A DNA stretch of 56,069 bases from Isosphaeraceae bacterium (GCA_031291845.1 JARLIH010000483.1:1-56069); one strand, 5' to 3'. Shown: positions 7,547-18,842, numbered from the stretch's first letter. Notes: generated by a model not told the origin, from the letters alone. A program made the numbers and translations.

Positions 7547-9625
7547 GTGAGCTTGGCCCGCACGTCGCCCCGTCCCGCACGTCCGCCGTCCGCCGAGCCT
7601 GAACCGGCGCCGGCCACTGCGACGACCCAGGCGGCACAGTACTGGAATCGCCCGCGCACAGTGCTCGCGGTTGTCGTGTTGCTGGCCCTGCACCTGACGT
7701 TGGCCGTGCGGAGCCTCGTACGCGAGAACCCAACGGTCGATGAGGTGATCCACCTCCCGGCGGGGGTCACCTACTGGCAGAAGGGAACGTTTCGGCTCTA
7801 CCACCACAACCCGCCCCTGTTCAAGCTGCTCGCCGCCTGGCCGGTCGCTGGACCGAACGTGGTAATCGAGCCGCTTTATGACACGGAATACTGGCGGAGC
7901 GAGCCGCCGAACAAGTCGGGGTTTGCACACGAGTTCATGCGCCTGAATGCGGCGATCTACTTTGAACTCTTCAATCGATCGCGGCTGCTGATGCCCCTCT
8001 TCTCGCTCGTCGGAGCGCTGGCGGTCTTCGCCTGGTCCCGGCGGCTCTACGGCGTCGGCGGTGGCTTGCTCAGCTTGGCGCTCTGGGTCCTGTGCCCGAA
8101 CATCCTGGCGCACGCGCGGTTGATCACCTCCGACGTCAGCGCCACGTCGCTCGGCGTGCTGGCGACGTTCGTGTTCTCGCTCTACCTCAAACATCCGACG
8201 TGGCGGCGCACGATCCTGGCGGGCCTTTGCCTCGGGCTCGCGCAACTGACGAAGTTCAGCCTGTTGCTGCTGTACGGGATCTGGCCCTTGCTCTGGCTCA
8301 TTCAGGAAGTCGCCGCACCGTCCGCCGGTCGCTGGCGCCGGGTGGGGCGATCGGTCGCGCAGGGGCTGACGATGGTCGTTTTCAGCGTCTTCGTGATCGA
8401 CGTCGGTTACGGCTTCGAGGGCGTCGGCCAGCGTTTGGGAAGTTATCAGTTCGTGAGCGAACCGCTGACGCGGACCCGTGACCAACCCCTCTTCCACGTC
8501 CCAAGGCCGAAGCCGTGGCAGCTCGAAGCGCGGATCCAGGAGTACCGCGTCAATCGGTTCCAGGGGACGTGGCTCGGCGCCCTTCCCACCCCACTGCCCA
8601 GGCACTACATGCTCGGTTTCGACGACCAGAAACTCGAAGCCGACGGCGTCTGGCAGCGCTTCCTCGTTCCCGCGGAGCAGGGCGATCATATGGGGCCGGA
8701 GGGGGATGCCAAGGCAGGCTATCCGGTCTATCTCGACGGTACGCTCCAACAAAAGAGCTGGTCGTACTATTACTTGCTCGCGCTCGTGTACAAGGTGCCC
8801 GAAGGGACGTGGGCGCTGCTGGCGCTCTCGTGGGTCGTCCTGGCCGTTTCGCCCCGGGCACGAGCCTCGTGGCTCGATGAGTTGACGCTCCTGATCGTGC
8901 CGGTCGTCGTGCTCGTGATCATGAGCCTGTTCACGAACATCAACCTCGGCCTCCGCTACGTCTTGCCGATCTTTCCGTACCTGTTCATCGCGACGGGAAA
9001 GGTCGTACCGTGGGCGAGCGGCATCGCTTCCCGCACTCGGCGGCTCGCCGCAGCCGCGGTCATCGGCGCAGCGCTCGCCGCGACGACCGTGGCGACGCTC
9101 TCGATTCACCCGAGCTACCTGGCCTACTTCAACCTCATCTCGGGCGGCCCCGCGCACGGCTCCGAGCACCTGATCGACAGCAACCTCGACTGGGGCCAGG
9201 ACCTGGTGAACCTCAAGCAGTGGGTCGACGCGAACGCGCCGAATGAACCGATCGGGTTGGCCTACTTCGGGCAGATCAACCCCGACATCTTCCTGCTCCG
9301 GTCGCACCAAGGGAACCGAGAGCCTCCTCTGAACTGGTATCTCCCACCGCCGCTGCCCGGCGGAATCGATCCTCCGCCTCCCCGCTATCGCGGGGGCGTG
9401 CCCCCCCCGAAGCCGGGGCTGTACGCGGTCAGCGTCTCGCTGATGCGGGGGCTGCCCTGGCGGGTCTACGACGCCGGAAGTTGGGCGCCCTGGAACGCGA
9501 AAGAAAAGGCTTTCGCGTACTTCCGGCAGCTCAAGCCGATTGCGACGGTAGGAAACTCGATTTTCCTCTACCGGCTAACGGAGGACGACGCAAAACGTTT
9601 GGCGCCACTTTGGTCCGGAGCCTGA
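7547..9625 (+). CDS. GT39/PMT-like membrane glycosyltransferase
   Basis: A 692-residue integral membrane protein of the dolichyl-phosphate-mannose protein mannosyltransferase type (GT-C fold). After a Pro/Ala-rich cytoplasmic N-terminus there is a first membrane helix, then NPTVDEVIHLPAG, the acidic DE motif in the first periplasmic loop expected for the family, and about ten further hydrophobic helices. A soluble C-terminal domain contains SNLDWGQDL, which is common in this group. It probably transfers a sugar from a polyprenyl-phosphate donor to an exported acceptor. GTG at 7547 is chosen because AGGAAGGA lies about 8 bases upstream. Confidence 0.8.
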   Translation: MSLARTSPRPARPPSAEPEPAPATATTQAAQYWNRPRTVLAVVVLLALHLTLAVRSLVRENPTVDEVIHLPAGVTYWQKGTFRLYHHNPPLFKLLAAWPVAGPNVVIEPLYDTEYWRSEPPNKSGFAHEFMRLNAAIYFELFNRSRLLMPLFSLVGALAVFAWSRRLYGVGGGLLSLALWVLCPNILAHARLITSDVSATSLGVLATFVFSLYLKHPTWRRTILAGLCLGLAQLTKFSLLLLYGIWPLLWLIQEVAAPSAGRWRRVGRSVAQGLTMVVFSVFVIDVGYGFEGVGQRLGSYQFVSEPLTRTRDQPLFHVPRPKPWQLEARIQEYRVNRFQGTWLGALPTPLPRHYMLGFDDQKLEADGVWQRFLVPAEQGDHMGPEGDAKAGYPVYLDGTLQQKSWSYYYLLALVYKVPEGTWALLALSWVVLAVSPRARASWLDELTLLIVPVVVLVIMSLFTNINLGLRYVLPIFPYLFIATGKVVPWASGIASRTRRLAAAAVIGAALAATTVATLSIHPSYLAYFNLISGGPAHGSEHLIDSNLDWGQDLVNLKQWVDANAPNEPIGLAYFGQINPDIFLLRSHQGNREPPLNWYLPPPLPGGIDPPPPRYRGGVPPPKPGLYAVSVSLMRGLPWRVYDAGSWAPWNAKEKAFAYFRQLKPIATVGNSIFLYRLTEDDAKRLAPLWSGA

Positions 9626-9641
9626 TCCCTGGTAGGGCGAA

Positions 9642-9685
9642 GCTCCGTCCGAGCCGCGCAGCGCGGTGCGCGGCTCAGACGGAGC
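9642..9685. repeat. GCTCCGTCCGAGCCGCGC hairpin repeat
   Basis: Inverted repeat with 18-base arms (9642-9659 and 9668-9685, one mismatch) 16 bases after the glycosyltransferase stop. It has no T tract, so it looks more like a REP-type palindrome than a classic terminator, though it could stabilise the 3' end of the transcript. Confidence 0.75.
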
Positions 9686-9704
9686 CTCGCTCTCCCATTT
9701 GCAG

Positions 9705-9732
9705 TTGACTATCGCTTAACCTATTCTAATAC
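9705..9732 (+). promoter_or_regulatory. Candidate sigma70 promoter for the cupin gene
   Basis: TTGACT (9705-9710), a 16-base spacer and TAATAC (9727-9732) lie about 180 bases before the cupin start at 9913, in an AT-richer stretch between genes. Confidence 0.4.
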
Positions 9733-9912
9733 GGCCGCGAAGGGTCATCGCTCGACAACTTTGCCACACCGGGTTTTCCGCTTGCGTGCCGCTACGTCAC
9801 GCCTTACAAATAAGTCTTCCGAGCCATTGTCGTGATCGACCAGGCGGGTCAGCGCGCGGCGGAGCACGTCGCCGCGTGGCCTGTTTTTTCTTTCGAGATG
9901 GATGAGGTTGGG

Positions 9913-11148
9913 ATGAGCGATCAGCAACTCGCCGCGCGCGTCCGCGCGGCGCTCGACGCGGGCGAGGGGATCTTGCGGTTGGCCCCGACGTGGGTCCCCC
10001 GGTCATTCTTGATGCCGGGCGGACGGCTCAAGCTCGCGCCGCAAGATCTGTACGCGCTGGGCACGCACCGAGGCGGTATCGACGAGCGCTGGTTCGCGTC
10101 GACCACCGCCGCCGCGAACGAGGGTGCTCCAGACGACGAAGGGCTCAGCTACGTCGTCCACAACGGCGACCGCTTCACGCTCAAGGATGCGATCGCGCTG
10201 AACGGCCCCGAGACGATCGGCGAGGCCGTCTGGAACAAGTACAAGAAATGGCCCGTCTATAGCAAGTTCTTCGACAACCTCGGGCCGATCCCCCACCACA
10301 TGCACCAGAACGCCGAGCAGGCCGCCAAGCTCGGCCGCGAGGGGAAGCCCGAGAGCTACTACTTCCCCCCCCAGCTCAACTGGACGGGTAACCACTTCCC
10401 CTACACGTTCATGGGGCTCGAGCCGGGGACGACCAAGGACGAGATCCGCGCGTGCCTCGAGCGCTGGAACGAGGGGGACAACGGCATCATCGACTACTCG
10501 AAGGCCTACCGCCTCAAGCCCGGCACCGGGTGGTTGATCCCCCCGTGCGTGCTGCACGCGCCCGGCTCGCTCGTCACCTATGAGCCGCAGTGGGGCTCCG
10601 ACGTCTTCGGCATGTACCAGTCGATGGTCGAAGGCCGGCGCGTCCCCTGGGAGCTGCTCGTCAAGGACGTCCCCGAGCAACATCACAAGGACCTCGACTA
10701 CCTCGTCGACCAGCTCGACTGGGAGAAGAACGTCGACCCCGAGTTCAAGGCCCACAACTACCTCGAGCCGATCGTCGCGAGCGGCTCCGAGGCCGAGGGC
10801 TACGTCGACAAGTGGGTGGTCTACGGTCTCGTCGGCGGCAAGCAGCTCTTCAGCGCCCGCGAGCTGACCGTTCAGCCCGGCCGCTCCGTCACGATCAAGG
10901 ACGACGGCGCATCGGGCCTGGTGGTCACGCAGGGCTCAGGCACCATCGGCACGCTCGACGTCGACAGCCCGAACTACATCCGTTTCGGCGAGACGACCAA
11001 GGACGAGGTGTTCATCACCGCCAAGCGGGCAAAGGAAGGCGTGACGTTCAAGAACAACGGCAGCGAGGTGTTCGTCAGCCTCCGCTACTTCGGGCCGGAC
11101 GTGCATAAGACGGTGCCGAACGTGGGAGATTACCGGAAGGCAAGGTGA
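9913..11148 (+). CDS. Class I mannose-6-phosphate isomerase-like cupin
   Basis: A 411-residue cupin-superfamily protein resembling type I phosphomannose isomerases. The segment GPIPHHMHQNAEQAAKLG carries the candidate metal-binding His residues, and LIPPCVLHAPGSLVTYEPQ gives the second motif. A C-terminal small cupin-like domain (SARELTVQPGRSVTI onward) follows. Substrate is unknown; sugar isomerisation or binding is suggested by the neighbouring TIM-barrel isomerases and dehydrogenase. Met at 9913 is preferred because GAGG lies just upstream and the residues before it look non-coding. Confidence 0.7.
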   Translation: MSDQQLAARVRAALDAGEGILRLAPTWVPRSFLMPGGRLKLAPQDLYALGTHRGGIDERWFASTTAAANEGAPDDEGLSYVVHNGDRFTLKDAIALNGPETIGEAVWNKYKKWPVYSKFFDNLGPIPHHMHQNAEQAAKLGREGKPESYYFPPQLNWTGNHFPYTFMGLEPGTTKDEIRACLERWNEGDNGIIDYSKAYRLKPGTGWLIPPCVLHAPGSLVTYEPQWGSDVFGMYQSMVEGRRVPWELLVKDVPEQHHKDLDYLVDQLDWEKNVDPEFKAHNYLEPIVASGSEAEGYVDKWVVYGLVGGKQLFSARELTVQPGRSVTIKDDGASGLVVTQGSGTIGTLDVDSPNYIRFGETTKDEVFITAKRAKEGVTFKNNGSEVFVSLRYFGPDVHKTVPNVGDYRKAR

Positions 11149-11302
11149 TAACGCGCGACAATTCGTCGTCGACCGTTTGAAGCTTGCCGCCGAATCCGGC
11201 ACGACGCAATGGGTCGCCGCGCTGGTCGAATGGGCTCGTCAAACGCTCTCGCCATCACGGTGCAGAGAAGGAACGGCCGGCAGTGCCAGCGCTCGGCGAT
11301 TC

Positions 11303-11344
11303 GTAGAGTGCATGAAATGCACCGGTGCATTACATGCACTCTAC
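11303..11344. repeat. GTAGAGTGCATGAAATGCACC palindrome
   Basis: A 42-base near-perfect palindrome (21-base arms, one mismatch) in the 355-base gap between the cupin and Uma2 genes. It is the most complete of six members of this family in the window (also 12273, 20880, 24564, 28008 and 48685). The preceding ~35 bases (GGCCGGCAGTGCCAGCGCTCGG) are also partly repeated before the copy at 12273. Nothing else is seen in the gap. Confidence 0.9.
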
Positions 11345-11503
11345 TGAATTGCGCCTTGGATTGACCGAGTCCCGTCAGCACGTGGGTTCGAGAAGTTGGT
11401 CAGGCGCATTCTGATCGAACCCGGCATGAAGCCGTCGTAAACCGGTAGGTCCTTGCCTTATAATGAACGCGTGTATCAGCCGCGCGCGTCCGGGAGCCAT
11501 GCC

Positions 11504-12205
11504 ATGACCGCCGCGACCTTTGCGCCTGCACCTATACACGCTCGCACCACCACGGAGCCCACCGAGCAAAGCGTTGTCCTGCACGCGGTCGATTGGACCG
11601 CGTATTGCGCCATTGATGACGTTTTGGGCAACCGGCACGATGTACGCGTGGTCTACCACGAGGGAAAGCTCGTTCTCATGACGAAGTCGCGCCGGCATGA
11701 GTGGTATGCGGACCGAATCGAGGAACTCTTCAAGGCGGCTGCAAACGGTCTCGGAATTCTTTGGGAAAGCGCGGGCGAAACGACGCTGCGTCGCGAAGGT
11801 CTTAGTGCGGGCGTCGAGCCTGATGCGGCGTTCTATGTCGGCGCGCATGCGCAACTCATGCGAGGACCGACCAACGTCGACCTCGAAGTCCAGCCTCCCC
11901 CAGACGTGACGATCGAAGTGGAGCTGACGCACTCGGCCGAACAGGCCATGGCCGTATATTCCAAGCTGGGAGTGCCCGAGGTCTGGCGTTTCGATGCCGG
12001 CACGGGCGCGATCGCCTTCTGGGTCCGCGCGCACGACGGCGCGTACGCTGTCTCACCGACAAGTCGAGCTATTCACGAGCTCACGGTCGAGGATGTTCGG
12101 GACCAGTTGCGCGCGGCGGAGGAAACGTCGGTGGCCCAGTGGTTCGCAGCGCTTCCCGGTTGGGTCGAGACAACGTTGCGGCCGCGTGTCGACCGGCAGG
12201 GTTGA
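11504..12205 (+). CDS. Uma2 family endonuclease-like protein
   Basis: A 233-residue protein of the Uma2 (DUF820) family, a PD-(D/E)XK-fold group that is expanded in planctomycetes and cyanobacteria. Visible features are VYHEGKLVLMTKSRRHEWYADRIEELF, then GVEPDAAFYV (the conserved pre-core Asp) and PPDVTIEVELTH with E-x-E. A tail with YSKLGVPEVWRFD follows, which is typical. The biological role of the family is unknown. The start at 11504 follows the weak upstream open frame from 11453. Confidence 0.8.
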   Translation: MTAATFAPAPIHARTTTEPTEQSVVLHAVDWTAYCAIDDVLGNRHDVRVVYHEGKLVLMTKSRRHEWYADRIEELFKAAANGLGILWESAGETTLRREGLSAGVEPDAAFYVGAHAQLMRGPTNVDLEVQPPPDVTIEVELTHSAEQAMAVYSKLGVPEVWRFDAGTGAIAFWVRAHDGAYAVSPTSRAIHELTVEDVRDQLRAAEETSVAQWFAALPGWVETTLRPRVDRQG

Positions 12206-12272
12206 AGGGGCGGTTGGGAACAAGCGTCGTTCAAAGCAGTGGCCGACAGTCCCGGCGCTCGGAAGATCAATT

Positions 12273-12296
12273 CGTAGAGTGCATTGACTGCGCCCC
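12273..12296. repeat. Remnant of the GTAGAGTGCAT palindrome
   Basis: CGTAGAGTGCATTGACTGCGCC matches one arm of the palindrome at 11303-11344. The 30 or so bases before it (GGCCGACAGTCCCGGCGCTCGG) match the region before that copy too, so the repeated unit is larger than the palindrome. The rest of the 297-base gap (12206-12502) shows only the promoter-like site at 12430. Confidence 0.6.
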
Positions 12297-12429
12297 GGAA
12301 GCGTGTACGTGGGAATCGGTGCAGGACGGGCCGAATCACACAACACCCGGTGCCGGCAACGGGGTGATGGACCAGGCGGCGCCCCAACGAACCACATCAT
12401 TCAACCCTCGCGGGCCCGCCGGAGGCTCA

Positions 12430-12458
12430 TTGATTGCAGCGGCGGGAATTCGTAGTTT
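12430..12458 (+). promoter_or_regulatory. Candidate promoter of the isomerase operon
   Basis: TTGATT (12430-12435), a 17-base spacer and TAGTTT (12453-12458) lie 44 bases before the start of the TIM-barrel gene at 12503, which opens a co-directional run of three genes. Confidence 0.35.
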
Positions 12459-12502
12459 AGGCTCTTCCCACGACGAACTCCTGGACCCGTGAGGCGCACC
12501 CG

Positions 12503-13554
<1,052 letters not shown>

Positions 13555-13555
<1 letters not shown>

Positions 13556-14451
13556 TGAAGCGTCTCGCGCTCAGCCTGGGCGCTTTCCTCCGCGGTGTGT
13601 ATTCGGATCGGCCCTTCCCGTTCGAAGCGTGTTTGGCGCACGCACGGGAGTCGGGGTACGAGGGCGTGGAGCTCGGCGCACGTGCGCCGCACCCCACGCC
13701 CGAGTCATGCCCGACACGCGCCCAGCGCGAAGACGTTCGACGCGCCCTCGCCGAAGCTGGTCTCACCCTGTCCGGAATTTCGACCAACTTCCACGGCCTC
13801 TCCCCCGTGCAACACGACCACCAAGCCTATGTTGAGCGTTTTGAGACGAACCTTCAGTTCGCGGCCGATCTCGGCGCGCGGACGTTCCGGGTGGATACCG
13901 TCACGCCTCCCGAGTCGGTCGCGCCGACTGACGAACGACGGGGCCTGGAACGCCTGGCCGAAACCTGGAAGACCTGCGCCCGTCGCGCTTCGGAGCGAGG
14001 CGTGCGGGTCGTTTGGGAGTTCGAGCCCTGTTTTGCCTTCAACAAGCCGAGCCAGATTGAAGACGTGCTGCGGGCCGTCGACGAGCCGAATTTCGGCGTC
14101 CTCTTCGACACCTGCCACGCCCACACCGTCGCGGCCCTTGGTGCGCGGCAGACCGGTGACCGGGAGACGCTCCCAGGGGGCGCGATCGAGCTGCTGGAAC
14201 GCTTGCGGGACTGGATCGGTGCCATCCATGTGATCGACACGGACGGCTCCCTTCACGACGGCTCGACCAGCGCCCACCTGCCGCTCGGCGCGGGGGTGCT
14301 CGACTTCGACGCGCTCGTTCCCGCCCTGCTCAAGTGTGGGGCGCCGACCGACTGGTGGTGTGTCGACCTCTGTTTCTGCCCCACGGCCTGGGAATCGGCC
14401 GGCCCTTGCAAAAATACGCTCGCGGCTTTACTGGCCAAATACGAACGGTGA
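13555..14451 (+). CDS. Sugar phosphate isomerase/epimerase family protein
   Basis: A 298-residue xylose isomerase-like TIM barrel. Candidate ligands are the Glu in VVWEFEP, the Asp in GVLFDTCHAH and the His in AIHVIDTDG. The fourth position falls in WCVDLCFCP, where Asp replaces the usual Glu, which may indicate altered chemistry. The start is the ATG overlapping the previous stop (TAATG). The Gfo/Idh/MocA gene follows 22 bases later, so these three genes probably form one operon for sugar or polyol oxidation and isomerisation. Confidence 0.75.
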
Positions 14452-14473
14452 ACTCCGAGGAAAGGACGACGAC

Positions 14474-15616
<1,143 letters not shown>

Positions 15617-15684
15617 GCCGCTTTTCGTAGAATCAGATCAGGACAACGAAAACCGCGCACGACGTCACGCCGAGGAGCGTTTCC

Positions 15685-16152
15685 ATGCACGAACTGACGT
15701 TCTACTGACAAGGGCGGTACGACGGAGGTATTCGCTCAGGCATCGAGCTCGATGGCAGGGTAACGCTCCTCACCGAGTTTCAAGAGGGTGCAGCCGAGTT
15801 GCAAGACAACCCTCTGGGGTCGGCCTTGCTCTGGTATGTCGATCTGCGGTGCCGGGGGAACGATCTTCCCACGGAGCCTGAAGAAGCTCGCCAGTGGCTC
15901 GTCCGCCATTCGGATGCGATACAAGAGGGCATGCGATGCTTTGCGGACGCTGTGGCCGCCGGTGCGGACGGTTCGTTCCCGCTACAATGTCGAGAGTTTC
16001 CCAAGGCTTTTGAAGGAGTTGAGATGGAGGTGGTCTGTTCGACCGTCCGCAGAGTCACGGGCCACGAGTTAGGAACGATTCTTGCCGAGACCGCGTCTCA
16101 CCTCCAGGATTACCTCAGCCGTTTGTCCGAGACCGAGCCACTCCTGCGTTGA
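15685..16152 (+). pseudogene. Hypothetical protein with in-frame TGA at codon 8
   Basis: GAGGAG lies 9 bases before ATG 15685, and the frame reads MHELTFY, then TGA (15706-15708), then QGRYDGGIRSGIELDGRVTL and on without break to a TAA at 16152, 154 sense codons in all. The sequence after the stop looks like genuine protein (ALLWYVDLRC, HLQDYLSRL). A nonsense mutation in a real gene is the simplest reading. Restart at TTG 15799 would give a 117-residue fragment. Family not recognised with certainty. Confidence 0.6.
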
Positions 16153-16161
16153 GGACGACGC

Positions 16162-16566
16162 TTGAGACGACGCGCTCTCGATACGAATCGCCTCATTGCG
16201 TATTGGCGCCGATCAAGGGTTCGATCACTGTCAGAGTACACACGGGAGGACGCTGCGGATTAGGCGCGGCAGTTGATCACGCTCGACGCGACCGACGCAG
16301 TGGTCACGCCGGTTGTGATCGAGTCTCTCTGCGGGTGCATGAATCCGCACGAGCTCGAGTTGGCTCGATCGTTTCTGAATTAATTTGATCTGATCGACCA
16401 CGGGCAGGTCACGGTAGAAGATTGGAAACAGGCGGAGCGGTTCGCTGCGTGGGTGCGCGGTGATCCCAAACCGCGTGACTTCGCGGACTGTCTGATCCCA
16501 GCAATCGCGCGGCGGCTCGGGTATGAACCGCTCACGAGTGACCTCGATTTCCAACGACGCTTTTGA
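16162..16566 (+). pseudogene. Decayed VapC-like PIN-domain toxin
   Basis: From TTG 16162 (with GAGGACG upstream) one frame reads a complete PIN domain of 134 codons: RRRALDTNRLIAYW (first Asp), TPVVIESLCG (Glu), RDFADCLIPAIARRLG (Asp) and LTSDLDFQRRF (T/S-x-D). Two stops interrupt it, TAG at 16261-16263 and TAA at 16381-16383, with no frameshift. The PIN fold is the ribonuclease of VapBC systems. No VapB partner is seen before it. It ends 22 bases before the next gene. Confidence 0.75.
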
Positions 16567-16588
16567 ACGAGTCTCCAGGACCTTGCCC

Positions 16589-17437
16589 ATGAAGACCGGG
16601 ATGAACCTCCTCCTCTGGACGACCGAAGTCACCGCCGAGCACGACGTGTTGCTCGACCAAATCAAGGAGATCGGCTTCGACAGCGTCGAGGTGCCGATCT
16701 TCAACGTCGCGGACGTTGCCCCGTACGAGCGGCTCGGCAAGCGCCTGAAGAGCCTCGGCCTGGGGGCGACGGCCGTCACGGTGATGTCGCCGGAGGCGAA
16801 CCCGATCTCGCCCGATCCGGTGATCCGGAACGCGGCGGTCGCCTACCTCGACAAGGTGCTCGCCTGCGGCGCGGCCTTCGGCTGCGAGATCCTCTGCGGC
16901 CCGCTCCACTCGGCTATCGGCCACTTCTCGGGGCAGGGGCCGACCGAGGAGGAGTTCAAGGCGGGCATCGAGACCATGAGCCGCGCTGCGGAGAAGGCCC
17001 AGGGGCACGGCATCCGGCTCGGCATCGAGTACTTGAACCGGTTCGAGATCTATTTCCTGACGACCGCCGCTCAGACCAGCCGGTTCGTCCGCGCAGTGAA
17101 CCACCCGTATCTCAAGATGATGTACGACAGCTTCCACGCCCATATCGAGGAGAAGAACCAGGCGCAGGCGATCCTCTCGTGCAAGGACGAGACGATCCAC
17201 GTCCACATCTCCGAGAACGACCGCGGCGTCCCGGGGACGGGGCAGGTCGACTGGGACAGCTTCTTTGCGGGCTTGAAACAGAGCGGCTACGACGGCTACG
17301 TGACCATCGAAGCGTTCGGCCGCGCATTGCCCGCCTTGGCGGCCGCGACGCGCGTCTGGCGCGACCTCTTCCCCGATGCCCTCGGCCTTTGCCGCGATGG
17401 CCTGGCATTCATCAAGAAGCGCGCCAAGCTGGCCTGA
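16589..17437 (+). CDS. D-tagatose/D-psicose 3-epimerase family protein
   Basis: A 282-residue TIM-barrel ketose 3-epimerase. All metal ligands are present: E147 (GIEYLNRFE), D180 (MMYDSFHAH), H206 (HVHISEN) and E241 (TIEAFG). Each is exactly 5 less than the Pseudomonas cichorii D-tagatose 3-epimerase ligands as I remember them (E152, D185, H211, E246). The substrate-contacting E153, H183 and R212 fit the same offset. The enzyme should interconvert ketohexoses at C3 or a close substrate. It is in the same direction as the isomerase operon, separated from it by two decayed genes. Start at Met 16589. Confidence 0.85.
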   Translation: MKTGMNLLLWTTEVTAEHDVLLDQIKEIGFDSVEVPIFNVADVAPYERLGKRLKSLGLGATAVTVMSPEANPISPDPVIRNAAVAYLDKVLACGAAFGCEILCGPLHSAIGHFSGQGPTEEEFKAGIETMSRAAEKAQGHGIRLGIEYLNRFEIYFLTTAAQTSRFVRAVNHPYLKMMYDSFHAHIEEKNQAQAILSCKDETIHVHISENDRGVPGTGQVDWDSFFAGLKQSGYDGYVTIEAFGRALPALAAATRVWRDLFPDALGLCRDGLAFIKKRAKLA

Positions 17438-17461
17438 CCGGAGCCGCCGCGACCGGCCGGC

Positions 17462-18766
17462 TTAGAACGGGAACTCCGAGAGCTCGAGCGCGGGAGGTCG
17501 GCGGTCGCCGTGAACCGGCAGCCCGAAGCGATCGCGAGTCTCAACCATATGAGCGATATCAAACAGAACTGGATAACAGAAGATCAGCAACAGCGCCGCC
17601 GCCCGGCAGCGGCGGTCCTTGAAACGTTCGACGATCCTCCAGGCCCCTTCGCCGATGAGCAACAGCAGCAAGGGAACGACGAACAGGATGAGCCTGCCGT
17701 GAAAGGGGTATAGGTGGAGGTATCCGGCCAGGAGCGCGAAGAGGATGGGAGAGAGTACCATCCAGAACGCACGCGGATCGCGCGGTCTGAGGCAAGCGCA
17801 GCCGACCAGGAAAAATCCTAATGCCGCAACGGCCGACGACCACGGGCCGAGCGGCGTTGCAAAATCGAGCGGGTTCACGAAGAGGTACAAGAGCCGGCGG
17901 ATCGCCCACCCTGCCTCCCAGACGGTGGCAGGAGGTAGCCGTGGGAAAGCGAAATCCCAGAAGGCCCACATCGTCGGGCGATTTCCCCCAAGCTGGCGGA
18001 CGGCGGTCGCATACACTCCTGCGAAGCTCGACGTCCAGGCCAAGCTTGCGAGCGTCAGGCCCAACGCCCTCTTTTCCATCTGCTGTCTGAGCGCGGAGAC
18101 GATCAGGACGGTGCCGACGCCCGCGAGCACGAACGCCGCCGGAAATGAGAGCCAGACAGCGCTGACGCCAAGCGCTGCGAAGCCGGCGAGGCGAGACTTC
18201 GTCAACGGCCGTGACGCAACGTGGAACCCTCCGAGCAAACACGCCAGCCCGAGCGCGACATCGGTCGCGTACGGCTTCAGCTCCGACGAGTAATAGATCA
18301 TGTCGTCGCTCACCGCAAAGAGCCCGAGCCCGATCGAAACCGCCTCCGGCCTCAGGCAGCGGCGGGCGACCCCGGTGAACAGAAAGAGCGATGCGATGCC
18401 ACAAACAAGCGGAAAAAGTCGCATTGCCAAGGCGTGAAAACCGAGGATCCGCACGGCGACCCACTCGACCATGAGGAATCCGGCGGGCGCAAGCTGAGCG
18501 TTCGCCAGCGGCCCGAAAAGGTCTGTCCACGGCGTCGGCCCGAAGTTCAACGCAAGCGAAACCTCGTCCAACCAGAGAGGTCGACTGGCCAGGTACCTCG
18601 CGACCCTGAAGAAAATGCCGATACCGATGATGATGCCGATTTGCCGACGAACGATCACGTCGAGCAGAGGTTCAAGGCGCACCTCACGCCCAGCAAGAGC
18701 GCGGAGCGTGCCGCGTCCCTCGCTGGCGCCCCGCTCGACGACCGGTTCAGACTCCACGTTGCGCAT
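17462..18766 (-). CDS. GT39-like membrane glycosyltransferase
   Basis: A 434-residue polytopic membrane protein of the GT-C type. The first periplasmic loop has SRPLWLDEVSLALNF, with the DE pair used by the family for sugar transfer. About nine more hydrophobic helices follow, with YSSELKPYATDV after helix 4, a pattern often seen in this group. It likely uses a polyprenyl-phosphate sugar donor. It converges with the 3-epimerase gene (24-base gap). Met 18766 is a likely start; a GTG at 18826 would add 20 residues. Confidence 0.75.
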   Translation of the reverse strand: MRNVESEPVVERGASEGRGTLRALAGREVRLEPLLDVIVRRQIGIIIGIGIFFRVARYLASRPLWLDEVSLALNFGPTPWTDLFGPLANAQLAPAGFLMVEWVAVRILGFHALAMRLFPLVCGIASLFLFTGVARRCLRPEAVSIGLGLFAVSDDMIYYSSELKPYATDVALGLACLLGGFHVASRPLTKSRLAGFAALGVSAVWLSFPAAFVLAGVGTVLIVSALRQQMEKRALGLTLASLAWTSSFAGVYATAVRQLGGNRPTMWAFWDFAFPRLPPATVWEAGWAIRRLLYLFVNPLDFATPLGPWSSAVAALGFFLVGCACLRPRDPRAFWMVLSPILFALLAGYLHLYPFHGRLILFVVPLLLLLIGEGAWRIVERFKDRRCRAAALLLIFCYPVLFDIAHMVETRDRFGLPVHGDRRPPALELSEFPF

Positions 18767-18842
18767 CAAGGTCGCAGCCCTCGATGTAGACTGTCCTGCC
18801 GACAAGCCCACTCGAGGGCGGACCACTTCGATCGGAAGTGGC

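Noticed and set aside
7442..9310. A 622-codon minus-strand frame opposite the GT39-like gene
   Set aside because: The translation is highly charged and lacks similarity, while the plus strand encodes a clear membrane glycosyltransferase.
15706..16383. Recoding of the in-frame TGA, TAG and TAA as amino acids
   Set aside because: All three stop types occur across two adjacent genes, there is no selenocysteine-type structure that I can see after the TGA, and normal genes in the window end at all three codons. Simple decay fits better.
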